From assembly GCA_001643675.2 (NCBI GenBank), contig LSRY02000037.1:62001-126000 (forward strand): 64,000 bases of DNA. Reading direction: 5' to 3'. Shown here in pieces: positions 9,622 through 20,900 of this stretch. Origin of the DNA: Monocercomonoides exilis. Taxonomy: Eukaryota; Preaxostyla; Oxymonadida; Polymastigidae. Below the pieces are notes generated by a model. It was given only the letters and a program-made list of their open reading frames with translations, was not told the DNA's origin and made no database searches. The position numbers were made by a program, and so were the translations under genes. Positions within the stretch are counted from its first letter, which is position 1, and each line of letters starts with the position of its first letter.

Positions 9622-11757
9622 AACCATTATAACTGCATGAATGAATTGTCATAAAAAGAAAGGAAAATCGGCTTTTAATTCGATTGATGAAAGCTTTCAC
9701 AAAAAACTTTAGGCAAATGTCACCTTTGGTGGATTTACCTTTTTTTTGTTCATGAGTTTTTATTTTTGATATCATTTCTTTTTTTCGGTGAGTTGATTAT
9801 TATGAAAATTCATTGTCATTGATAATCAATCTATCATTGAAATGTGAAAATCATTACAATTCCATCAAAAGCAAATGTTTTATATGTGCGATTATTTTCG
9901 AAATCATAACTTTTTTCGGAGTGATAATTTTTCAAAAATATTATTTCTTTTTAGAAAAATTGTTCCTTCAAAAGTTAAAAGTTAGAAAGAAGAAAAAAAA
10001 ACTATGCAAGAGATTTTTTTGATAAAAAAATATTTTTTGAAAGGAGGAACAACTTTTCTATATTCATTAATCAATATTCAAACCAAATTTTCATTCCGAA
10101 GTTTTTGAATGGAATAATTTGTATTCAAAAATTATCTCATCTATTAAAAAGAAACGAACTATGTTCTGATCAAAAATCGATATTTCAAAGATAATATTAA
10201 GTTCCTCAATTTTTTTGTTTTTTCCATTTAAGATCTTTTTTTTTGATATGGGACAAAATATTTGACTTCATGCATTTTCATTGAAAATAAATGCATTATT
10301 GATGAACTTTTTGTGATCAAAAAATTCAATCAAAATCACTTTCCTTATTGAATTATTTGTGGTGCCACAAATCATTGTGATGTTGTTTCGATGATATTTG
10401 TTTATGGATATGAGAATTTTATTTATTTTGAAATCTGAGAAAGATTTATAAAGTTTTGAGTGAAACAATTTTTTCTTGCTTTGGGCATAAAAAGCAAGAA
10501 AGTTCGATTTTTCCCTTATATATTACAAAATTTCAAATCCTGATTAAATCGCTTCGGGTTTTTTACAAAAATTTTGTGACTTTCCGATTGAAATACAAGC
10601 GAAGTCATATTTCAAAGAGAAAAATGGAATTGATTTTTTTTAAATTGACTGATGATGTGAATAGTTTTTTGTTTTAGGATATTCTTCATTAGAACTCATA
10701 TTTCATTTACAAAAACATTTTTGATCTTTTCTTTTGTGAAGCCAACAAAATAAAGCACATTTCTGAAAAATCATAATTTAGTGGTTTTTGATCGAATTTA
10801 AAAAAAAATTATTTCTTATCACAACTTTTTCAGTGGCATTGAAATATCAAAGTGTTTCATTCTATGAAAAAAAAGTTTTCTTTCAATTTATGTTCTTTTC
10901 GTTTTACTGAAGTTTTCAATATGGGTTATTCTTTTTGAAAAGTCGCGAGTGTTTAATTTTCAAAAAAAATCAAAAATTTCATATTTTACTCAAAATTTTG
11001 TTTACACAAACCAAACTTCACTAACATGGAATAAATTTCTTGATCATGCTATTTCAAACATTCTTGAGGAGATTCGTGAGTGGAAACAGAAATTAGAAAA
11101 AATTTTCAAATTTTTATTTTATTAGAAAATTAAACTGCAGGAACTTTACAAAAAAATTTTGACATATTTGAAAAAACATTTTTTTTATGTCTTTCAAAAA
11201 TATATTATGAAAAAATTATTCAATGAAAAAGCTGTTCCGGTTATTATCAAGTTCGATTATTATCATGAAAAATGGATAACAATGGATTGTGATTATACCG
11301 ATCTTCGCTGAATGATTTTTCTATTTTTGGTTATCACAAAATGAGATAAGCCTATTGAAAAAATATGTCTTGAAAGAAAAACAAACCCGCCAAAATTTCA
11401 AAATATCGAAATAAACACTATTTCATTTTATCCAAAGAACCAATTTATTCATTAACTAACATTAAATTTTTTCCAATTTGAAAAACTGTACTCATTTTAT
11501 TTTCATACACACGAACTTAACGAAAATGTTTCTGAAAATACAAAAAATTTGTTATTTTTCTTTGAACTCTATAAGCGAAAAATTAACAAAAACTTATTTC
11601 ATTTGAGCAAAATATTTGCAAAAAACCTTGGTCATTTTATATCAAAAGTCGAAAATTTTTGATTGAATATAAACAGAAACTTTGAAATGCTAAAAATTAT
11701 TAACGAGAATTTAAAACTGAAATTCATTTATTGATTACAAAACAAATCGCAGGAATC
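8764..11757. other. Gene-free AT-rich interval with inner duplication boundary
   Basis: The first 760 bp are the duplicated 3' flank of the beta-helix gene. Shared sequence stops near 9522, and a 37-base A run occupies 9584-9620. From there to the end of HGH1 at 11758 the DNA is very AT-rich, with homopolymer runs and no open frame that resembles a protein. I see no RNA gene or repeat array here. Confidence 0.6.
9584..9620. repeat. Poly(A) run
   Basis: An uninterrupted run of 37 A preceded by two AAAAT-type units. It lies about 60 bp outside the inner breakpoint of the left duplication arm and is absent at the right-arm breakpoint near 23742. Confidence 0.9.
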
Positions 11758-13532
11758 TCACTTTTTTGGTGGAGGGATAAACAGTGAAGGAATAGCCTCT
11801 TTTTCTTTCGATGCAACAACTGCATAATTGTGCACAACTCCTCCTTCTTCAACATGAGTAACCACTTCTCCACTCGAAGAAGAAGAAGATGATGATGAAG
11901 ATGAACTTTTCGCATCTCCAGCTTCATTCGATTTTTCAGAATTGCTTTCGAGTCTGCTTGAATCAGACTCGATTGCTTTTGATTCTTTTCCATCTCCACT
12001 GCTTTCTCCTTTTGCCTCATCCTCCTTCTCTTCTTTCACATCTTCTCTGATGATCATATCAACAACCTGAGCAAATACCTCAAAAGCTTCGTCATTTGTC
12101 TCGTTTTTGTGATACTCGCGAATAATCGGATACGCATACCCACATCCTTTCACACGCTCCCTTCCCACCTTCGATGACACAACCAGCAGCAGAGCCTGCC
12201 CACACATTTTCCTGATGAACGGGTCCGTCTCCTTCGTCTTGATCTCATCCACACTGCTTGTGTGCAGCCCATGCGGAGTGGATGAGATTATCAGATTCTC
12301 CTTTGTTATTCTGTCCATAATAACCATTTTTCCTGCTGTCCCAATCGACCCTGTTCCATCGCTGACCACCTCCCACTTATGCTCTTTGTATTCTACACTT
12401 CCTTTATCTTCAGTGCCATCTGACGAGGAAGTAAGCTGTTGTGTCATTTTTCTCATCTTCTCTTTAGCGGCGTTGCGAGGCAGTCTCTGAGACAAAATGT
12501 CAGGTAATCCAGCAAGCTCACCTGGCCGATATTCTCCATCGTCATCAGCTATCGTCTGGAGAAGTGAAGCTATCAGATCAAAACCAGGGTGCTCGACTTT
12601 TTCTGTTGATATTTCTGTTGGAGAAGTTGATGAACTTACCGATGAATTTGTAGAGGGGCCAAGTAATCTTAACAGTTCGCTTCCTTCCACCAGACAGTTG
12701 CGTATGGTGCCCATAATTCCTCCGCGACGCATTAAATCAATATGTCTTATAAAATGAATCAAATTTCCAATTAGTATCGGGAGGAAGGCATGCAGAAGCT
12801 GTTGAAGAAGCGGATGATGAAAGGCTCGGTTGTTTTTGCCTTTGGAGGAGAACTGCTCTGCATTCTGGAAGTTGAGATATGTTCATCAGTACCGATGCAA
12901 CCTAGCGCAATGGATCACCCAACTGTCCTTTTTCTTTAGAGTTTTTCACATCTTCTACATATTGAGATGATTTCAAAAAATAGTTTACAAGTCTCAAAAT
13001 TGATATATCTGCATCAAAACGTGGATCGTGCTCTTCCATTTTAGTAGGGACATTTCTAACACCTATTGTGTGAAACAACAAGTTCAATACCTCTGGATAT
13101 ATTGCTATATTCAACAATATCGCGGCATACATCGAGCGAAAAAGATTATCATCGTCACTTGTTCTATCCACAAGCAAAGTTAATAATTCTTTTGAACTGC
13201 CCTTTTGATGCTCATCATTTGACTGATCGCTCGTTTTCAATTCCGCTTCGACTGGATCTTTTTGGTAAAGTCGAGTAAATTTTAGACAAGAGGGACGATC
13301 AGTAGTTATGTTACAATAGATATTAAAGCTGGATGTGCAGTTTCTTGGGCATCATTTCGAAGCTTCCATATTTTATTTAGGCCTTACGATGCAAGTATTT
13401 GTCTTGTTTTTGAATTTGAAGAAAATCCTGCAAATGATTCATGGCTATTTTACATACATCAGATCTATCAGATGACAGAAATTCAATAAGTTCTTTTAAT
13501 TGCTCGGTATCTTCCTTCTTCAGTGAAGACAT
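11758..13532 (-). CDS. HGH1: HGH1-like ARM-repeat protein (eEF2 folding co-chaperone family), split gene
   Basis: HGH1 (brain protein 16/FAM203) helps the TRiC chaperonin fold eukaryotic elongation factor 2. The C-terminal exon (about 12860-11758) carries the family signatures: MRRGGIMGTIRNC, matching the family VRRGGVVGTLRNCC, and later DPFIRKMCGQALLLVVSS with YPIIREYHKNE, matching the DADIRKMLVEA..LLTAT and ILRELHKWE block. An upstream exon (about 13290-12905) has ARM-like LLNIAIYPEVLNLLFHTI. An intron of about 50 nt between them ends near 12858-12863 in TTCCAG or GCAG. The likely start is the ATG at 13532. The N-terminal part is problematic: the first exon runs into a stop near 13378, and the frame shifts around 13307, where one missing base would restore LISIV-NITTDRPSCLKF. 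An acidic/Ser tail ends the protein. The family call is strong, but exact N-terminal exons are uncertain and the gene could be damaged. Confidence 0.78.
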
Positions 13533-13742
13533 GGCGTTCTTTTTCAAGAAAACTTTTGATATGCACTGTTCGATCTATTTCATTAAAAAAATTCGATTTT
13601 GCAAATTTTTAGAAATATAAAAATGAAAAAGGATTTTTAAAAATATTTCGTTGAGTTTCTCAGAAAAACATAACTGATTTTTTGATCGTTAGCTAAATTA
13701 TAATAAAAATTCGAATTTCGTTTGGATAACCGTGAATCAAAA

Positions 13743-15544
13743 ATGGGGATACCAAAGCTTTTTAGGCGTGAATATTCGTTAAGTTTTGTTGAAGAAAATC
13801 TTTTAACATGATAGATGCATGAGCGAGCGTTATCCAATGATTCTTTCTCCAATTGATCCTTTCTCTTCTCCTGACATCGGTTTCATTCAAATTACTATTC
13901 AATTTAGATTTTTGATTTTTATATTTTCAATTTTTAACATTTTCACAATAATTTTTAAAGATAATTTATACTTGGATGCAAATGGGATTGTTCATAATGC
14001 ATCTCGTTATGAATCATTATTTGGAAAAGACTGCACAGAAGAAGGAGTTATGGCAGAAGTTTTTCGAACGTTCGACAGATTTTTCCAAGCTGTTAAGCCG
14101 AAGAAGCTTGTATATTTCGCAATGGATGGCTTGAATACAAATTATTTGGTTGAACTGTATTATTGAAATTTTCTTTTATAAATTGTTATTTAGGAGTTGC
14201 TCCAAGGGCGAAAATGCATCAGCAGAGGCAAAGAAGATATAGATCTGCATTTGAAGCTGAAATATCTGGAAAAGGACACGGTCAATGCGTTAATGGAAAA
14301 CATGTCTTTGAGGGAACGTGCATAACATCCGGAACAGAATTTATGAGCAGATTGAACAAGTGGGTGAAGTACTATGCGCAAATGAAAATGAGCACCGATA
14401 AAGCCTGGCAAAGGTTGAAGGTGATCATCTCTGGGAGCGATGTTCCGGGTGAAGGAGAGCACAAAATCCTGTCGTACATCCGCAACAAGAGGAGGGAGAA
14501 GGGCTACGACCCGTCCACATCGCACTGCATCTACGGGCGCGATGCGGATCTGATTATGTTGACGCTGCTGACGCACGAGCGGAACATTGTGATTATGCGG
14601 GAAGAGCTGGAGGAGTCGATGTATGACGATTCACCTGTCGACAAGAACCACCGCATGAAGCTGCAGTTTCTGCATGTGAATATGCTGAGAGAATACTTGG
14701 CGTTGGAGTTTATGGAGTTCATGGGAGATGGCAAAGCTGGCAGTAATAGTAATAGCAATAGAAATAGCAATTCCAAAGAGGATAAGAGAAAAAGCATAGA
14801 AAGTGGAAGTGAAGATAAAGACAGAAATGAGAATGGCAAATCATTAGAAACAATTCAAAATATTCCATCTTCTCAGAAAGAAGCAACACATTCATCTGAA
14901 TCGTCTTCATCAACATCTTCTTCCTCTTCTTCCTCTCCAACCCATCCTCTTCTGTCCTTCCCCTTCGACTTCGAGCGCGCGCTGGACGACTTCGTGCTCC
15001 TCTGCTTCCTTGTCGGCAACGACTTCCTTCCTCGTATGATCTCTCTCGACATCGGCAAGCAGGCACTCACTGTGATCATCTCCGCCTACAAAGCTGTGCT
15101 GCCTTCGATGCACACGTTTCTGACTGAGAAGGGGTGGGTGACTGATTGGGACGCATTCGAAGCGATCTGCCAGAAAGTGGCGAAGGAGGAGAGAAAGACG
15201 GTGAGCGATCTGATGATCCAGCGAAGAAGAGGTGGAGGTGGAGGTGGAGGAGGAGGAGGCGGATGGGTCAGTAATTCATCTTCACTTCAGTTTCCTTCTT
15301 CTTCTTCCTCTTCTTTATCTTCCTCTTCTTTATCTTCCTCTTCTCCCTCTCCTTCTTCTCGTTCTGGCAACAGACGTGCTCCTTTCGTATCGTTCTATGA
15401 ACGTTGTTTTTTGCCTGGCAAGTTCGCGTTGTTTGTGCAGAATCTTCCGTTTTCGGTTTCTGCTGATATTTTGTATGAATATTTTGCTTCTCTTGTTCAT
15501 GTGCCAAAAAAAGGAAGAAAAGCAGAAAAATCATCATCATCATC

Positions 15545-15578
<34 letters not shown>

Positions 15579-16508
15579 GGCAAAGAAGAAGAAGAAGAAG
15601 AAGAAGGAATTGCAGCAGAAAACGAAGAAGAAAGCGTTCACGATGATGATTACGGTGGTAGCTTTATTGACGAAGGTCTCTTTGACACATCTTTTTCCCT
15701 CATTCCCAGAGAACCTCCCCGACGTGTGCGGATCGAGACAGAGCGTGACTGGGCAGACGAGACGAGAGAGAGGTCGAAAGGGTTTGGCTTTGTGGAGTAT
15801 GCAAGCAGAGAAGATGGGATCAGGGCGATGCTTCTGGCAGACGGGAGAGAGCTGATGGGAAGACTGCTCAGTGTGAAGGAGTCGAAGAAAGGGTTTGGAG
15901 GCAGAAGCGGAAGAGGGGTGATGCATTATCCAGGAGGAGGAGGAGGAAGAGGAGGAGGAGGGAAAGGAGAAATGAGTTTCTGGCAGAGGAAGAAGATGGA
16001 GCGAGCGAATGAACTTAAAAGAAATTCCAGTGATAACTCCAAAAATGAATTTTCTTCATCTTCACCTTCACCTTCATCGTCGTCGTCATCATCATCTTCT
16101 TCTTCTTCAGGCTCCTCTATTTCTCTAACAAATCCATGGAATTATTCTTCTTCTTCTTCCACTTCCCAAAATAATCAATACACACACAATTGGAAAGCTA
16201 ACAAAGTTGATGCGCTGTCAAATGAGTTGGATCGATTGAGTATTCAATCTCATCCTTCTTCTTCTTCTTCTTCTCCTCCTTCTTCCTCTTCTTCCTCTTC
16301 TTCAAATCCAACGCCAACACCATTATCATTATCATCTCCATCACCTTCTCCTTCTTCTCTTTCTCCTTCTCCTTCTCTAGCTGCTTCAACAGATTTTTCA
16401 TCTTCTCCTTTTCCATCTTCTCCTTTTCCATCTTCTTCCTCTTCCTCTTCTTCCTCTTCTTCCTCTTCTTTCTCTTCTTCCTCTTCTTCCTCTTCTTTCT
16501 CTTCTTCC

Positions 16509-16543
<35 letters not shown>

Positions 16544-17723
16544 TTCTTCTTCTTCCTCTTCTTCAACAGAACCAGCTCAGTCTGCTGATCTAATCTGGAG
16601 AGAAATGTATTACACGATGAAGCTTCATTTCCCTCTGCCACTGCCAAATCTCAAAGAAACGGCCGAAAAGAAGAAAACTTCTACTGAAAAGAGCAATGAA
16701 ATTTCATGTGAAGAACAAAAATCTTCATTAAATTCTTCTTCGTCCTCATCTTCTTCAATTTCTTTTTCCTCTTCCTCTCCTCCTTCTCCTTCTTCTCCTT
16801 CTTTCCCTCATCCTCTGTATGACCTTGTCTCAGACTACATCACAGCTGTCCAGTTCATCTTTCTCTACTACACACGCGGCTGCCCTTCCTGGAGCTATCA
16901 CTTCTCATCATTCTACCCCCCTCTGCTGACTGATCTCGTGGGACTGTCACAATTCACAGAGAAATTTGAGAGAGGAAGGAAGGAGTGCGAAGAGAAGGAC
17001 GTGATTGGTTTGTTTCATAAAAAATAAAAAAAAATTTTTTTAAAAAAGGAAAAAGAAAAGGAAATGATGAAATTTCCAATGAAAGCCTTTTATTTGATTC
17101 ATAAATATTCTTTTTACCAAATATATTCATCCTTTCTTTTTCTTAATCTTTATTTTATTTGAAATCACATTTTTATGTGTTTTTTCAATTATTATTTATC
17201 TTACAATTATACAATCACATTTTTCACATTTCTTTTCTCTTCAATTTCTTTCAATTTAATCTTTCATTCAATTTATTTTCTTCTCTTTTATAATAATAAT
17301 AATAATAATTATTATTATCACCAATATTTCAGACTCCATCTACCCCTTCGAAGTGAGCCAGCCCTTCCGCCCCTTCGAGCAGCTCCTGTCTGTCCTGTGC
17401 CCTGTCGATGCTTATCTCCTCCCTCAGCCTCTTCGTCCTCTTCTGACTTCTTCTTCTTCTCCGCTTTCGAAGTTTAATGCGACCACGCTGTATGTGGACA
17501 ATGCATTCACGGCAGATGGGAAGAAGAAAGAACACAGACACGCACTGATTAAGTTCACGCTGGGGAAGGAAAAATGGAGTGCGGAAGAAGGAGAAAAGAA
17601 AGGAGATGAAAAAGGGAAAGGAGAAGAAGAGAATAACAAAGAAAATGCATCCGTTGCAGATGAGCAACAAACAAAGAGTTGCCTCTCACCTTCAGAAACT
17701 GAAGCTATTTCAACATCAACATC

Positions 17724-17804
<81 letters not shown>

Positions 17805-17874
17805 TTCTTCTTCTTCTTCTTCTTCTTCTTCTTCTTCTTCTTCTTCTTCTTCTTCTTCTTCTTCTTCTTCTTCT

Positions 17875-17906
<32 letters not shown>

Positions 17907-20900
17907 CTCTTTCGATCTCTTCCAGCCGCTCCCCACTGATGAGATCATCGACAGCCACACGCTTGCTGAGTTTCCTCACCACGAGTCAGTCATCCTTCTG
18001 CCTTTTGTTGACTCAGACACGGTCATCAGAGCAGCAGAGGAGCTGTATCCGAAGCTGAGCAGAGAAGAGAAAGAGCGCAATGAAATGGGATGGAACCTGG
18101 TTTTGTTGTCTCCTGAGCACCTGGAGAGGAAAAAGGAGATGGAGAGGATTAGAGGAGAAGCTATGGAGAAGAGGAAAGAGGCGATTGAGAAGTGGAAAAA
18201 GGAGGAAGATGAAAGAGTGAAAGAGAAAGTGGGAAAGGAAGATGAAAAAGAAAATGGTGAAGAAGAAAAGAAATTGGAAAGCCGAAACAAATTGAATGAA
18301 TTGCTTGTGTCTATTGAGAATGAAGAAGAGGCTAAAATGGAGTCAGTTTATCCCTCACACATGCTGGAACCGCCTTTGCGTTCTGACTTGCCTCTCTCTC
18401 TCACTCTGCCTTTCCCTTCGCTCAAGCAGTGTCGTGTTGCTGTGCTCAAAGCAGCTCCTCATTCAGATAGGCTGCTTGAGGAGGCAGATGAAAATGAATT
18501 GAAGATTTATTCAAATTCAGGTTTGGCTTTTATTTTTTATTTTTTATTTTTTATTTTTTATTTTTTATTTTTTATTTTTTATTTTTTGAATTATTTTATT
18601 ATTTTGTTTTTTTTGATTTGCACATTGAAATTTTTCTGATGTGAAAATTTATTCATATATATTTTTAAAAATTTATTTAATAATTCTTCTCTTTCTGTCC
18701 TTCTTCTCATTCTCAGGTTCAATCGAGTATTGGAGGGAAAGCTTCATTCCCTTTGAACCAAAGCTCCTTCCTGGTTCTTATCTGCGTGCTGGCTTTTCAT
18801 CACTTTATGTTCTGCGCAAGCCTTCTATTTCATTCTTCCTGTCGCATTCGCTTCCTTTGCCTTCTTCAGCAGTCAATCAGATGCCAATGACAGTTCCAAG
18901 TGTGAGTTGCTTTGCAAGTTCACCCTGTTTGACGGGGCAAAAAGAAGGAAATTTAAAGAAAGGTGAAACAAATGGGAGTGGAGAAAAGGAAAAAGAGGAA
19001 GTATTGAGAGAAATTGACTGCTTAAGCAAATCTGCTCTGAATCTGACGAGCTTTGTTCGCCCTGTGAAGATGAAGATGTTTTCATACAGTTCGAACAACC
19101 CTTCTCAAATAATATATGTTGGAAATCCGCTTTTCACAAAGAAGGACAATGAAAAGATGCTGAGGGAGAACAAAGAGAGGATGCGGAGGGAATATGAAAG
19201 TATTGAAAGAAGAGAAAGACTGAAAGAATACCGTCTTTGTAGCCATGGAGAACAGCAACAGCTGCATCAACGACAACGAAAAGAGGAGAAAGAGGAGGGA
19301 GCAGAAAGAGAGGTGAAGGATGATTACGACAGCGCCATGAAGATGTATGAAGAAATGTTTGAAACGTCAAGCAATGTTGAGGGAAATAAAGAAATGGATA
19401 CAGATTCCTCAGAGAAAAATGATGAAGACGATGAAAAAGAGAAGGAGAAAGAAGAAATAGCAAATTCATTATCTTTATCTTCTTCAATCACTGGAATCAA
19501 TCCAAGAACTTTTCTTCCACATTCTTTTGCTTCTCTTTCCTGCTCCACACGACTTCAGATGGTCAGCGATGCTCTGCGGCTGCTTGTTGGGTGTATGTGC
19601 TATGTTTCCTATCCCCATTTGATTCCAGCGAGGGTGTACAGAATTGATGCACCGGGAATTAGTTTAGTTCTGGACCCGATGGCGAGCGAGAGGGAAGAAG
19701 AGGAAGAGCTGAGGATGAGGAGATTGGAGAGAAAGATGGAAACAATGAAGACTTTAAATGAAAAGAAAGGACTTTCTGAGTGTTCTGGTGATGGCTCTTG
19801 TGAAGACATTGATGAACAAACAATGGAAGAATACAAACAATGGAAAAAAGCGAGGGAGGAAGAAACTCTATTTTGCGAGATAATGAAAGCAATGTGGATG
19901 AATGAAACGCTCAAAAATAAGCACAACAAAAGTCAAGAAGATAAAGAAGAAGAAGAAGAAGAAGAAGAGATTGACGAAAATGAAGTGAAGCTATATGAAG
20001 ATCCGAAAGACAGCACCGATAACTATGGGATGATGGATGAAGGGCAGAGAAATGGAACCTTCGAAGAAAGACAACAGCACCTGTACGGATCTCATTCGCT
20101 TCATCAAGGCTCTCAGGGATTTGATGGTTTTTCTGGAATGAGAGGTCAAAATCCATTCTCTCATTCTCCGTCGAGCTACTCGCAATATTCAAACCGCTTT
20201 TCTGCTCATCAGGAATCTTCTTCACCTTATTCTCATTTTTCTGTTTCTTCTTCGTCTTCGTCGTCGTCATCTCCTTTTCCACATTCTGCTTCTTCATTCA
20301 CTTCGCAATCACAAGCGCATTTCGATTCCCAAAGAAATGATTTCAATAGCTTCAATCAAAGGGCTCCTCGTTTCAACCGATCAAAAAGTGCATGTTTGTC
20401 TGCTTCATTCATAAAATCTCTTCTGCAGATTCATCACGTTCTAACTTTGAACTGCCCTACTCTTTTTGCTCGCTTAATTGCTCGTTCTATACCTCTTCAG
20501 CCACTTTCGGATGACTGTTTCAACAGCCGTTTTTCATTCATTCGAAACCAGCTGATTTCAAGGCGAGGTATTGACGTGGGAAAGACTTCCAGTATATTGT
20601 GCTATGTGCATCCTTTGTGCTCAATGAAAAAAGGATGGAGAAAGAGAAGAAGTGCAATGAAAAAGGAGGAGATGAAGAGAGTGGAAGAGGAAGAAAAAGA
20701 AATGAACGCTGAGTTACAGAAACAAAATAAATACCAAAGAAGGGGAAAATATGCAAATCCAAAAGATACCGATGAAGAAGATGAAAACTATGATGATGAT
20801 GATAATGATGAAAGTTTGAAATTTGAAAGAGAGAAATTTGTGATGAATTACGCAGAAGCTGAAAAATTAGTGCAGAGAAGTCGAGCTGATGGAGAAGAGG

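Noticed and set aside
9813-10677. Short open frames in the 9.6-11.7 kb interval
   Set aside because: Phe/Ile/Lys/Asn-rich translations expected of AT-rich DNA, with no partner elsewhere in the window and no splice signals that extend them.
13373-13398. A 25-nt intron (GTAAGG..GGAAG) in the first part of HGH1
   Set aside because: Shorter than any other supported intron here (42 nt or more), and the acceptor context is weak; left as an open problem.
15268-17960. Long Leu, Gln, Arg or Glu homopolymer frames over the XRN1 poly-Ser tracts
   Set aside because: They are alternative readings of triplet repeats; splicing and domain matches fix the XRN1 frame.
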